A DNA stretch of 64,000 nt from Chloroflexota bacterium (GCA_005883575.1 VBFH01000026.1:1-64000), one strand, 5' to 3'. Positions 7,909 through 16,237 are shown, counted from the first letter of the stretch. The notes: a model not told the origin generated them from the sequence alone. A program made the numbers and translations.

Positions 7909-8625
7909 TCAGCCGAGGTAGCGCCGCATCATGTCCTTCCAGTAAGGCCAATCGTGCGCCCATCCGGGCCAGATTTCGAGCTCCACCGGAACGCCCCTGT
8001 CGGCAAACAATCTGCCAAGCCGGATCGAGTCGTCCACGTTGGGGTCCTGCTCGCCGGTCGCGATCACCTTGGGGTGCTGCGCCCGCAGGGGCCCGAGGTA
8101 CGCCTCATCGGTGAGGCCCGGAAGGAACGCCATCAGGTTGGTGAAGTACGTGTTGTCGTCGTGATAGCCGTCCAGCCAGCGCGCGGTGTCGAAGGCGCCG
8201 CTCAACGCGATGAAGCCGCCCAGCAGGTTCGGATGCCGGGTCGCGAGCAGCACGGCGTGCAGGGCGCCGAAAGAGGTGCCGCACGCGATCGCCGAACCCG
8301 GCAGGCGGGGCAGTATCTCGTTGAGGATGTACGCCTCGTATTGCAGGTGGCGCCGAACACGGTCGCCCGGCGACCGATCCTTCGCGTACCACGACTCGCC
8401 GTCGAGGCTGTCGACGCAGACCAGCTGGATCGCACCCGAGTCGATGAAGTCGGCAAGAGCGCCGACGAGGCCGAAGTCCTCCCACTGGTAGAACCGGCCC
8501 TGGGAGGTCGGGAAGACCAGCAGCGGCCTGCCGGCGTAGCCGAAATGCAGCACTTCCATGTCCCTGCCGAGGCTGGGGCTGTACTCCTTGATGTAGTCGC
8601 GCAGCATCTCAGTGGTGGTGCTCAT
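7909..8625 (-). CDS. Alpha/beta-hydrolase, esterase family
   Basis: A 238-residue protein from ATG 8625. It has the esterase-D-like layout: nucleophile elbow ACGTSFGALHA, oxyanion-side VFPTSQGRFYQW, and the terminal catalytic histidine in WPGWAHDWPYWKDM. There is no signal peptide, so it acts in the cytoplasm. Its start overlaps the permease gene's end by 17 bp. In this operon it could hydrolyse or transfer an ester or amide intermediate made by the neighbouring ligases. That role is inference from context. Confidence 0.85.
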   Translation of the reverse strand: MSTTTEMLRDYIKEYSPSLGRDMEVLHFGYAGRPLLVFPTSQGRFYQWEDFGLVGALADFIDSGAIQLVCVDSLDGESWYAKDRSPGDRVRRHLQYEAYILNEILPRLPGSAIACGTSFGALHAVLLATRHPNLLGGFIALSGAFDTARWLDGYHDDNTYFTNLMAFLPGLTDEAYLGPLRAQHPKVIATGEQDPNVDDSIRLGRLFADRGVPVELEIWPGWAHDWPYWKDMMRRYLG

Positions 8626-9799
8626 GGTGGTCGTGATCGTGAACCATCGCATGTTCCGGGCCGGGCGCGCTCTCCATCGCCCTGAGCATCTCCACGCCGC
8701 CGGTGCGGAGGAATTGCCAACCCAGCGCGGCCACCACGGCAAGGGCGGCGAAGTCGAGAAACGTCGTGTAGTTCCAGGACGGCCGGGTTTGAAAGACCGC
8801 GATGAACTGGTGGGCTGGGACAAGCCCGAGCAGCTGGAAGACGGAGCCGACGACCAGGCCCGCCAGCACCATCGCGCCGTACGACGTCGCGAGCAGGTAG
8901 AGGCTCATCCTTCCCCCGTAGTACTTCCGATAGATGTTGAGGATCGGGATGATGATCAGGTCGGCGAAGATGAAGCTGATCACGCCGCCGAAGCTGATGC
9001 CTCCATTCCACAGCACGACCGCAAGCGGCACGTTGCCCACTGAGCAGACAAAGCTCAGCAGCGAGATGACCGGCCCGATGATCGGGCCCCACACGGCGCT
9101 GACGACCGGGTCCCGGGAGACGAACAGAGCCTGCCAGAAGCTGTTCGGCACCCACGCCGCCAGGGCGCCGGCGATCAGAAACCCAAGCACCAGATCCTGA
9201 GCCAGGCTTGCCACGTCCATGTAGAAGAGGTGGCTCACGGAGGTGAAGCCTCGGCGCGAGAAGAGGCGGCGAAAGAACGGGCCATCGGTGACCGACATGT
9301 CCATGTCCCCGTGCCCTTCCATCCGCCCGCGCAAACCTTGCTGCGCCTGCTCGCGGGCGGCCTCGACCATGCGGGCCCGCAGCGTGTACTTGAAGGCGAC
9401 CGCGAGGACTCCGATCATCAGCAGCCCGCCCGCAAACTCGGCTGCCACGAACTGCCAGCCAAGAAGCACGAGCAGCACAAGACCGAGCTCGAATACGAGG
9501 TTTGTGCTAGCGAACTCGAAAAGGATCGCGTTCGCGAATGTTGCGCCTTTGCGAAACAGACCCCTTGCCACCGCCACCGCGGCGTACGAGCAGCTCGAGC
9601 TCGCAGCGCCGAGCAAGGTGGCCAGCGTCACGCCCCGCAGATCGTCCCTGCCCAGCAGGTTGACGACCGATCGCCGCGAGACGAGCGCCTGCACGACCGC
9701 GGAGATCAGGAAGCCGAGCGCGAGCGGCCACAGAACCTCCCAGAACATGAAAAAGGCCATCTGAAGCGCTTCCGAGATTGCATTGAGCACGTCGGGCAT
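8609..9799 (-). CDS. Permease of the ArsP/DUF318 family with a His-rich C-terminal tail
   Basis: A 396-residue protein with about 8-10 membrane helices. The hallmark LLGAASSSCSYAAVAVARG near residue 65 and SFVCSVGNVPLAVVLWNGG near residue 250 define the COG0701 permeases, which include the ArsP organoarsenical exporters. The C-terminus ends in HDHDHHEHHH, a likely metal-binding tail. It is the first gene of the ATP-grasp operon (17-bp overlap with the hydrolase), so it may move the cluster's product or a metal it binds. The substrate is unknown. Confidence 0.85.
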   Translation of the reverse strand: MPDVLNAISEALQMAFFMFWEVLWPLALGFLISAVVQALVSRRSVVNLLGRDDLRGVTLATLLGAASSSCSYAAVAVARGLFRKGATFANAILFEFASTNLVFELGLVLLVLLGWQFVAAEFAGGLLMIGVLAVAFKYTLRARMVEAAREQAQQGLRGRMEGHGDMDMSVTDGPFFRRLFSRRGFTSVSHLFYMDVASLAQDLVLGFLIAGALAAWVPNSFWQALFVSRDPVVSAVWGPIIGPVISLLSFVCSVGNVPLAVVLWNGGISFGGVISFIFADLIIIPILNIYRKYYGGRMSLYLLATSYGAMVLAGLVVGSVFQLLGLVPAHQFIAVFQTRPSWNYTTFLDFAALAVVAALGWQFLRTGGVEMLRAMESAPGPEHAMVHDHDHHEHHH

Positions 9800-9876
9800 C
9801 GGAGGATTTATACCGCCCGCAAGAAACCGAGACCGGTATCGCCGCCCGCGGGGGACACGAAAACGGAGGACTGTTG

Positions 9877-10368
9877 ATGGCCTGGAGGGTGATCGTCCTT
9901 TCGATCCTGATCTTCGTGGCGGCCTTCGGCGCCCACGAAGTGCTGCACCTGCTCGTGATCTACGCCGTCGGCAGCCAGGGTTCGATCATCGTCCGCCCGT
10001 GGCGACTGGGCTACCTGGATTTCAGCATCTATGCCCTGCACGCGCAGCCCGCGCAGCAGCTCGATGTCGTCCGGCAGTCCCTGGTGAATTTCTTCGGGCC
10101 GTTCCTGGCCGCCCTGCCTTTTGCCGGCCTCCTGATCTACGTCCGCGAGCCGATTCCGCTCGCGGCCCTGATCGCAAACGTCGTGATCCTCGTCTTCTAC
10201 GCGGTCATCGAGCTGGGCGACGTCTTGCTGGAGAGCGTATGGAAGGTCGACGTCCCACTCCTGACCACGCCTGAGTTCAACTACGGGGTTCCGCTTCTGG
10301 TCATCGTGGTGACGGCCGTGGCGGTCGTCGTGCTCTCCACCCTACGAGGCAGCCGGATCCCCGACTGA
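9877..10368 (+). CDS. Integral membrane protein with HEVLH motif (putative M50-like metallopeptidase)
   Basis: A 163-residue protein with about four membrane helices. The ATG at 9877 is preceded by GGAGGA at 9865-9870 with 6-nt spacing, which is strong for this genome. A zinc-type HEVLH lies inside or at the end of the first helix (AAFGAHEVLHLLVIYAVG), and NFFGPFLAALPFAG in the third segment recalls the NxxxG element of small site-2-protease-like proteins. The usual second-metal Asp motif is not obvious, so activity is uncertain. It converges with the kelch gene, overlapping 27 bp. Confidence 0.6.
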   Translation: MAWRVIVLSILIFVAAFGAHEVLHLLVIYAVGSQGSIIVRPWRLGYLDFSIYALHAQPAQQLDVVRQSLVNFFGPFLAALPFAGLLIYVREPIPLAALIANVVILVFYAVIELGDVLLESVWKVDVPLLTTPEFNYGVPLLVIVVTAVAVVVLSTLRGSRIPD

Positions 10369-11325
10369 GGTGCATGTCGCGACAGGGTGCAGGCCTGGCG
10401 CGCTTCCACCGCCGCATGCCCAGGCGCGGTCGCCCAAGACCGCGAGCTGGAAGCCATGCCGGGGCGACAGCATCTTCTGGCTCGAGATCCAGATGTCGCC
10501 CCGTAGGAATGCGAGCTGGTCGATGATCCGAGTCTCGCTCGCATCCTCGCCACCCATGACGATCACGTCTCCGTTGGGAAATGAGACGGCGCCCCCTCCG
10601 CTCGCCGGCCGGGGCATGTCGCCGATCGTGTGCGACCAGGTGGCGGTCGAGGTCAGCAGGCAGTCGACGCGCGGAGTCGTCGGTGACCGGCCGCCAGCCA
10701 CGCAGGCGGCCTGCTCAGTCCCAAAACCGGAGACATGGTTGCGTGGATCCGGCATTGGCGAGATCGCACTCCATGCGCCTGTCCTGGGATCGAACGACTC
10801 GGTCGTGCCTACGTCGGCGCGGATCGTATTGCCGCCGATCGCGTAGAGCTTCTCCCCGGCGGCGACGAGCGCGTGGCCGCCGCGTGCGAAGTGCATCGAC
10901 GCAAGTTCCGTCCAGTGGTCGTCGTCGAGCCGGAAGAACCTGGCGCTGTCCCGCCCGTTGCTGTGGCCTCCAGCGATGTACACGAATCCGTTCAGGGTGG
11001 CGGCCGAGGGATGGTCGACCGCCACGGGAAGCCGCGGACCCGAAGTCCACGAGGTGCCGTCGAAGATGTAGACAGAGCTGAGGCTTGCGCCCGCGGCGTT
11101 GAAACCGCCCATCACGTAGAGCTTTCCACCCGCTGCCGCGGCAGCCGTCTCCTCCACGGGCGCCGGCAAGGCGGGCTCGGGCCGCTGCAGTGGTTGCGGA
11201 GAGGGCGAGGGCGCCGGGCTTGCCGGGGAGGCGACCGAAGGACTTGGTGCCGGCCGTTTCTGCGCCGGGCTCGCAGAGCTGCAGGCCGTGAGCAGGATGC
11301 ACGCGACCAGGAGAGCGCATCTCAT
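10342..11325 (-). CDS. Secreted kelch-repeat lipoprotein
   Basis: A 327-residue protein. The signal peptide ends in a lipobox (LLVACILLTACSS; Cys about 15), followed by a Pro/Ser/Ala linker (residues 18-55). Then come about five kelch blades, each with a glycine pair and spaced Tyr/Trp: LYVMGGFNAAG, VYIAGGHSNG, LYAIGGNTIR, CVAGGRSP and VIVMGGEDA. Kelch propellers bind protein or sugar ligands; the target is unknown. The protein is probably anchored outside the membrane. It is divergent from deoC across a region with a long inverted repeat. Confidence 0.85.
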   Translation of the reverse strand: MRCALLVACILLTACSSASPAQKRPAPSPSVASPASPAPSPSPQPLQRPEPALPAPVEETAAAAAGGKLYVMGGFNAAGASLSSVYIFDGTSWTSGPRLPVAVDHPSAATLNGFVYIAGGHSNGRDSARFFRLDDDHWTELASMHFARGGHALVAAGEKLYAIGGNTIRADVGTTESFDPRTGAWSAISPMPDPRNHVSGFGTEQAACVAGGRSPTTPRVDCLLTSTATWSHTIGDMPRPASGGGAVSFPNGDVIVMGGEDASETRIIDQLAFLRGDIWISSQKMLSPRHGFQLAVLGDRAWACGGGSAPGLHPVATCTSVGDPAAS

Positions 11326-11393
11326 TTTGCCGTGCTCAAGCTTGACGGCTCGAAAAACGAGGGCTTGAGGTCAGCTTGAGGGAGCAGTGGGAC

Positions 11394-11429
11394 CGGCGTA
11401 GGGCAGGCCGACCGACTCGCCCTACGCCG
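11394..11429. promoter_or_regulatory. 11-bp perfect inverted repeat between kelch gene and deoC
   Basis: CGGCGTAGGGC and GCCCTACGCCG are separated by 14 nt. The flanking genes diverge, so this is not a terminator for either. It could be an operator for the nucleoside catabolic unit or a transcript hairpin. No regulator gene is adjacent. Confidence 0.45.
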
Positions 11430-11496
11430 CAACGAAGGTGAGGCGATCATGGCCCGGCCCAGGCGGACGCGCCACTGCCGATCGGTATAGCCGTCG

Positions 11497-11502
11497 CATA
11501 AT
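11497..11502 (+). promoter_or_regulatory. -10-like hexamer CATAAT for deoC (leaderless)
   Basis: CATAAT is followed by six C residues and then the ATG of deoC, with no Shine-Dalgarno. This spacing puts the transcription start at the initiation codon. No convincing -35 hexamer is seen. Confidence 0.5.
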
Positions 11503-11508
11503 CCCCCC

Positions 11509-12432
11509 ATGGCGACCGCACTCTCGCTCACCCACCTTGGTTCGTTGATGCGCGGCGTGCGCAGCGTGGACGAGGTCGGCGCCGACGAGCGGGCTGCCTC
11601 CCTCGCCAAGCGCTCGATCAAAAAGTCCTCCAAGCTGTGGGCGCTCGACCTTGCGGTCCGCTGCATGGATCTGACGACCCTGGAAGGCGCCGACACTCCG
11701 GGCAAGGTCGCCGCGATGTGCGCGAAGGCAGTCAGACCCAAGCCTGGCGACCGGACGATCCCGTCCGTGGCGGCGGTCTGCGTGTACCCGCTGAGGATTG
11801 CCGACTGCGTGGAGCACCTGCGGGGGAGCAGCGTGCGGATTGCGTCGGTCGCGACCGCGTTTCCGTCGGGCCAGAGCTTTACGTCGATCAAGGTCGCCGA
11901 GACCGAAGAGGCGGTCCGTGAGGGAGCGCAAGAGATCGACATGGTCATCGACCGCGGCGCGTTCCTGTCCGGCGACTACCAGCGCGTCTACGACGAGATC
12001 GTCGCCGTGAAGGAGGCATCCGGCGACGCGCATCTCAAGGTCATCCTGGAAACAGGCGAGCTAGGCAACTATGACGCCGTGCGCCGGGCGAGCATCCTTG
12101 CCATGGCCGCCGGCGCCGACTTCATCAAGACCTCGACCGGCAAGGTGCAGCCCGCGGCGACGCTGCCGGTAGCGCTGGTGATGATGGAGGCGATCCGCGA
12201 CTTCGTCCGTGAGACCGGCCGCCCCGTCGGCTTTAAGGCCGCGGGCGGAATTCGGACCGCGAAACAGGCGATTTCGTATCTGGTGGTCACCTACGAAACG
12301 CTCGGTCCCGACTGGATGACACCCGACCGTCTCCGCCTCGGCGCGTCGACGCTGCTCAACGACGTGCTCATGCAGATCGACAAAGAGCGCACCGGCGCCT
12401 ATCAATCAGGCGATTACTTTACGGTGGATTAG
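11509..12432 (+). CDS. deoC: 2-deoxyribose-5-phosphate aldolase
   Basis: A 307-residue class I aldolase that splits deoxyribose-5-phosphate into glyceraldehyde-3-phosphate and acetaldehyde in deoxynucleoside breakdown. Diagnostic segments are VCVYPLRI, the KVILETGELG strand, the Schiff-base lysine in ADFIKTSTGK, and VGFKAAGGIRT for phosphate binding. It is about 80 residues longer than E. coli-size enzymes, mostly at the N-terminus, like the actinobacterial type. Two aldehyde dehydrogenases follow at once (2-bp gap), ready to take the acetaldehyde. Confidence 0.95.
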   Translation: MATALSLTHLGSLMRGVRSVDEVGADERAASLAKRSIKKSSKLWALDLAVRCMDLTTLEGADTPGKVAAMCAKAVRPKPGDRTIPSVAAVCVYPLRIADCVEHLRGSSVRIASVATAFPSGQSFTSIKVAETEEAVREGAQEIDMVIDRGAFLSGDYQRVYDEIVAVKEASGDAHLKVILETGELGNYDAVRRASILAMAAGADFIKTSTGKVQPAATLPVALVMMEAIRDFVRETGRPVGFKAAGGIRTAKQAISYLVVTYETLGPDWMTPDRLRLGASTLLNDVLMQIDKERTGAYQSGDYFTVD

Positions 12433-12434
12433 CC

Positions 12435-13907
12435 GTGGCGATCACCAAGAAGCAAACCGCCGAGCTCGCGAAGCAGGTCTTCGAGTACGCGCCCGCGCCC
12501 GAGGCGATCGACCACATCAAGATCCAGCCGCGATATGGGCTGTTCATAGGCGGCCGGATGGTCGACGCGCACAGCAAGAAGCGCTTTCCGACCATCAACC
12601 CGGCGACCGAAAAGACTCTCTCCGAGGTGGCCGAGGCCGACGAGGTCGATGTAGACCGCGCGGTCAAAGCCGCGGGCAAGGCGTTCGACTCTTGGTCGCA
12701 TCTGTCGGCCTCACGGCGCGCGCGCTACCTGTTCCGCATCTCACGCCTGATCCAGGAGCGATCACGAGAGCTCGCGGTGGTGGAGACGATGGACGGCGGC
12801 AAGCCCATCAAAGAGTCTCGCGACGTCGACATCCCTCTCAGCGCCGCGCACTTCTTCTACTACGCGGGCTGGGCCGACAAGCTCGAGTGGGCCTTTCCCA
12901 ACCGCAAGCCACGGCCGATCGGCGTGGCGGGCCAGGTCATCCCGTGGAACTTCCCGCTCTTGATGTTGGCGTGGAAGATCGCGCCCGCGCTGGCCGCCGG
13001 CAACACGGTGGTGCTCAAGCCGGCCGAAACGACGCCGCTGTCGGCGATGGTCTTCGCCGAAATCTGCATGCAGGCGGAGCTGCCGCCCGGCGTCGTCAAC
13101 ATCGTCACCGGCGCGGGCAAGACCGGTTTCCTGGTGGTGTCGCATCCTCACGTCAAGAAGGTCGCGTTCACCGGGTCGACCGAGGTCGGCAAGCTCATCC
13201 AGCGCGCCATCGCGGGCACGGGCAAACGCCTGACGCTCGAGCTTGGCGGCAAGGCCGCCAACATCGTCTTCGAGGATGCGCCTCTGGACCAGGCGGTCGA
13301 GGGCATCGTCAACGGCATCTACTTCAACCAGGGGCACGTGTGCTGCGCCGGGAGCCGGCTCCTGGTCCAGGAGTCGATCGCGGAGCCGCTCCTGGAGAAG
13401 CTGAAGCGACGACTCTCGACGCTGCGCCTGGGCGACCCTCTCGACAAGAACACCGACATCGGCGCGATCAACTCGCGAGCGCAGCTGGAGAAGATCCAGG
13501 GCCTCGTCGAGTCGGGCGTCGAGGAGGGCGCCGAGCTGTATCAGCCGGAGTGCGTCCTGCCGGAGCGCGGCTTCTGGTTTCCGCCATCGCTCTTCACGAA
13601 CGTCTCGCAGTCCTACCGCATCGCACGCGAGGAGATCTTCGGCCCCGTGCTGTCCGTGCTGACGTTCCGGACGCCGAACGAGGCGGTGGAGAAGGCCAAC
13701 AACACGCCGTATGGGCTGTCTGCGGGTGTCTGGACCGACAAGGGTTCACGAATCCTCTGGATGGCCGAGCGCCTGCGGGCAGGCGTCGTCTGGGCAAACA
13801 CCTTCAACCGCTTCGACCCGACCTCGCCTTTCGGCGGCTACAAGGAATCCGGGTTCGGGCGCGAGGGCGGCGTGCATGGGCTGCTTCCGTATGTGGAGCT
13901 GACCTGA
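12435..13907 (+). CDS. NAD(P)-dependent aldehyde dehydrogenase
   Basis: A 490-residue full-length ALDH starting at GTG. It contains the oxyanion Asn motif VIPWNFPLLM, the cofactor turn AFTGSTEVGKLIQ, the general-base stretch LTLELGGKAANIVFEDA, the catalytic cysteine in GHVCCAGSR, and EEIFGPVLSV. Following deoC, the likely substrate is acetaldehyde from deoxyribose-phosphate cleavage. Its TGA overlaps the next ATG by one base (TGATG), so it is translationally coupled to a shortened ALDH homologue, an arrangement found in actinobacterial deoC clusters. Confidence 0.93.
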   Translation: MAITKKQTAELAKQVFEYAPAPEAIDHIKIQPRYGLFIGGRMVDAHSKKRFPTINPATEKTLSEVAEADEVDVDRAVKAAGKAFDSWSHLSASRRARYLFRISRLIQERSRELAVVETMDGGKPIKESRDVDIPLSAAHFFYYAGWADKLEWAFPNRKPRPIGVAGQVIPWNFPLLMLAWKIAPALAAGNTVVLKPAETTPLSAMVFAEICMQAELPPGVVNIVTGAGKTGFLVVSHPHVKKVAFTGSTEVGKLIQRAIAGTGKRLTLELGGKAANIVFEDAPLDQAVEGIVNGIYFNQGHVCCAGSRLLVQESIAEPLLEKLKRRLSTLRLGDPLDKNTDIGAINSRAQLEKIQGLVESGVEEGAELYQPECVLPERGFWFPPSLFTNVSQSYRIAREEIFGPVLSVLTFRTPNEAVEKANNTPYGLSAGVWTDKGSRILWMAERLRAGVVWANTFNRFDPTSPFGGYKESGFGREGGVHGLLPYVELT

Positions 13908-14713
13908 TGGACGTACGCAAGACTTACAAGCTCTTCCTCAACGGCGAGTTCGTGCGCTCCGAATCCGGGCGCGCCTACCGGCCGGACGGCAGCGTGAACG
14001 TGCCCCGTGGCTCACGGAAAGACCTGCGCGACGCGGTGCGCGCGGCGCGAACTGCGTTTCCAGGCTGGGCCGCGCGCACGGCGATGAACCGGGGCCAGAT
14101 CCTGTATCGCGCGGCCGAGATGCTGGACGGACGTGCCGCCCAGTTCCTCGAGCTGCTGGGCGGTGGCGTCCGCGCCCGCCGTGCGCTGGACCAGTCTGTG
14201 GAAGCGCTGGTCTGGTACGCGGGCTGGACCGACAAGCTGCCGCAGATCACTGGCACGGTGAACCCGGTCGCGGGGCCGTACTTCAACTTCACGATTCCCG
14301 AGCCGACAGGCGTGGTCGCGATCGTGGCGCCCGAGGAGTCGCCCCTGCTCGGCTTGGTGCGGCGCCTGGCGCCCGCCCTTTGCGGAGGCAACGTCGTCAT
14401 CGCGCTGGCGGCGGAGTCGAGCCCGCTCGCCGCGCTGACGCTGGCCGAAGTGCTGGCGACCAGTGATGTGCCCGCAGGTGTGGTGAACATCATCAGCGGG
14501 CAGCGCAAAGAGCTGCTGCCGACCCTCGCGTCGCACATGGACGTCAATGCGATCGACGTGGCAGGCTGCAACGGCAACGAAGTCAAAGCAATCGAGGAAT
14601 CGGCGGCAGGCAACATCAAGCGTGTGATCAAGCTCACACAGCGGGAACAAAGTCCTCACCTCATCGCCGCTTTTATGGAAATGAAAACCGTGTGGCATCC
14701 CATTGGTGTTTGA
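13907..14713 (+). CDS. Short, degenerate aldehyde-dehydrogenase-family protein
   Basis: A 268-residue protein aligning with the N-terminal (NAD-binding) half of ALDH: KLFLNGEFVRSESGRAY, AFPGWAARTAMNRGQILYRA, then ALCGGNVVIALAAESSPLA. The usual PWNFP motif is replaced by APEESP, and the protein ends (MKTVWHPIGV) before the region holding the catalytic cysteine. It therefore cannot be a normal dehydrogenase. Coupling to the intact ALDH by a TGATG overlap suggests a partner or regulatory subunit. The end is a clean stop before hpt, so it is not an obvious truncation. Confidence 0.8.
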   Translation: MDVRKTYKLFLNGEFVRSESGRAYRPDGSVNVPRGSRKDLRDAVRAARTAFPGWAARTAMNRGQILYRAAEMLDGRAAQFLELLGGGVRARRALDQSVEALVWYAGWTDKLPQITGTVNPVAGPYFNFTIPEPTGVVAIVAPEESPLLGLVRRLAPALCGGNVVIALAAESSPLAALTLAEVLATSDVPAGVVNIISGQRKELLPTLASHMDVNAIDVAGCNGNEVKAIEESAAGNIKRVIKLTQREQSPHLIAAFMEMKTVWHPIGV

Positions 14714-14720
14714 TCGCCAG

Positions 14721-14726
14721 TAAAAT
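14721..14726 (+). promoter_or_regulatory. -10-like hexamer TAAAAT for hpt (leaderless)
   Basis: TAAAAT lies 9 nt before the ATG at 14736, in the 22-bp gap after the short ALDH gene. There is no Shine-Dalgarno. It implies an internal promoter giving a leaderless hpt transcript. Confidence 0.4.
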
Positions 14727-14735
14727 TCCATCTGC

Positions 14736-15326
14736 ATGACTGAGGTCCTGACCCAGCCGGCCCCGAGCGAAACCACGGGACTGAGCACAGGCGAGGAAGT
14801 CAGGACCAGCAATCGTCCCCAGATGATCAGCTCGGCACAGATCGCGCGACGGGTGCGCCGGCTGGGCCGGCGGATCTCCGAGGTTTACGCCGACATCGAC
14901 ACCCCGCTCGTGATGGTCGTCATCCTCAAAGGCGCAACCGTCTTCGCCGCCGATCTGCTGCGCAGCCTGAGCATCCCCGCCGAGCTCGAGTTCGTCCGCG
15001 CGTCGAGCTATCCGACGGGAACATCGAGCAACGGGCGTTTGCGACTTGCGCACATGGTCGAGGGGCCGCTCGTCGGCCGTCACGTTCTGCTGGTCGAGGA
15101 CATCATCGACTCGGGCGTGACCGTCAACGCCGTGGCGAGGCGAATCCGCAAGCTCGGAGCAGCGTCGGTGCGGCTCGCGGCGCTGCTCGACCGGCCGGCG
15201 CGAAGGCAGGTCGAAGTGAAGATCGACTTCACGGGCTTTGTCATTCCTGACCGTTTCGTGATCGGCTACGGCCTCGACTACGCCGGGCTATATCGCGAGC
15301 TGCCGCACATCTACGCCCTGACATAG
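14736..15326 (+). CDS. hpt: Hypoxanthine(-guanine) phosphoribosyltransferase
   Basis: A 196-residue enzyme that makes IMP or GMP from hypoxanthine or guanine and PRPP. The PRPP-binding signature is VLLVEDIIDSGVT; other family marks are MVVILKGATVFAADL near residue 60 and FVIPDRFVIGYGLDY near the C-terminus. About 28 extra N-terminal residues are probably disordered. Its TAG stop overlaps a candidate ATA start of the adenosine deaminase frame (ATAG), so purine salvage genes are packed head to tail. Confidence 0.95.
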   Translation: MTEVLTQPAPSETTGLSTGEEVRTSNRPQMISSAQIARRVRRLGRRISEVYADIDTPLVMVVILKGATVFAADLLRSLSIPAELEFVRASSYPTGTSSNGRLRLAHMVEGPLVGRHVLLVEDIIDSGVTVNAVARRIRKLGAASVRLAALLDRPARRQVEVKIDFTGFVIPDRFVIGYGLDYAGLYRELPHIYALT

Positions 15327-16237
15327 ACTCGCCGTCTCGTTTTTTCGGCTGGAAGAAGGCCGAGCTGCACTCGCATCTCGACGGCGCGGTGCGCTTGTCG
15401 ACTGCGGCGGACCTGTCAGAGAAACAGAGACTTCGCCTGGTCGCGCCCGATGACTGCCCGAGCCAGGCCGAGTACATCACCTACTTCGACGACGCGATCG
15501 CGGTCATGCAGACCGAGGACGCCCTCGAACGGATCGCGCTTGAGCTCTGCATCGACTCGGCGGCCGAGAACATCGATTACCTCGAGGTGCGTTGGGCGCC
15601 GCGACTGCATCTCCGCGGGGGCCTCTCTGTCGAGCATGTGATCAGGGCCGTGGTGGCCGGTCTACATTCCGGCCCGATTGAGGCGGTGGCGATCGTCTGC
15701 GCGATGCGCCAGCACACGCCGGAGCAGAACCTGGACCTGGCGCGAATCGCGGGTCGGTTCGCGGGCCGAGGCGTCGTCGGCTTCGACCTGGCCGGTGATG
15801 AGATCCGATACCGGGCCGCGCCGCACGGGAAGGCGTTTGAGGCCGCGCGAGCGGCAGGGTTGCATCTCACATGCCATGCCGGTGAGGCGGGCGATCCGGC
15901 CAACGTCGAAGAAGCGCTCGAACTCGGCGTAGAGCGGATCGGACACGGCGTGATCGGCGCGCGAGTACCCCGGATCGCTGAGCGCCTGCGGAGTGAGAGG
16001 ATCGTCCTGGACATGTGTCCGACCGCGAACTGGAAATGCAAAGCGATCCCCTCGCTATCCGAGCATCCCCTGCCCCGTCTCGTGCGCGCCGGGGTCCGGT
16101 GCACGATCAGCACCGACTCGCGCACCGTCGCGAACACCACGCTCGCCCGCGAGTTCGATCTGATGTCGGCCATCGGCATGACCGAAGAGGAGCTTCGACG
16201 CTGCAACGAGACGGCGTACGGCGCGAAGTTCGGCTAG
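15323..16237 (+). CDS. add: Adenosine deaminase (start codon non-canonical or unclear)
   Basis: The zinc hydrolase that deaminates adenosine to inosine. All metal and catalytic motifs are present: HSHLDG, CHAGEAGDP, GVERIGHGV and ISTDSR. HSHLDG lies upstream of the first ordinary start (GTG 15389), so the gene must begin earlier. Back to an in-frame stop at 15248-15250 there is no ATG, GTG or TTG. The options are ATA 15323, overlapping the hpt stop as ATAG and giving the usual KKAEL lead-in, or CTG 15365, 5 nt after GGAAGAAGG. The long form is annotated: 304 residues. Confidence 0.88.
   Translation: MDSPSRFFGWKKAELHSHLDGAVRLSTAADLSEKQRLRLVAPDDCPSQAEYITYFDDAIAVMQTEDALERIALELCIDSAAENIDYLEVRWAPRLHLRGGLSVEHVIRAVVAGLHSGPIEAVAIVCAMRQHTPEQNLDLARIAGRFAGRGVVGFDLAGDEIRYRAAPHGKAFEAARAAGLHLTCHAGEAGDPANVEEALELGVERIGHGVIGARVPRIAERLRSERIVLDMCPTANWKCKAIPSLSEHPLPRLVRAGVRCTISTDSRTVANTTLAREFDLMSAIGMTEEELRRCNETAYGAKFG

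Noticed and set aside
12692-13906. N-terminal 405 codons of a 673-codon frame ending in the short ALDH
   Set aside because: This part is the full-length ALDH gene read in another frame; the real short ALDH starts at ATG 13907.
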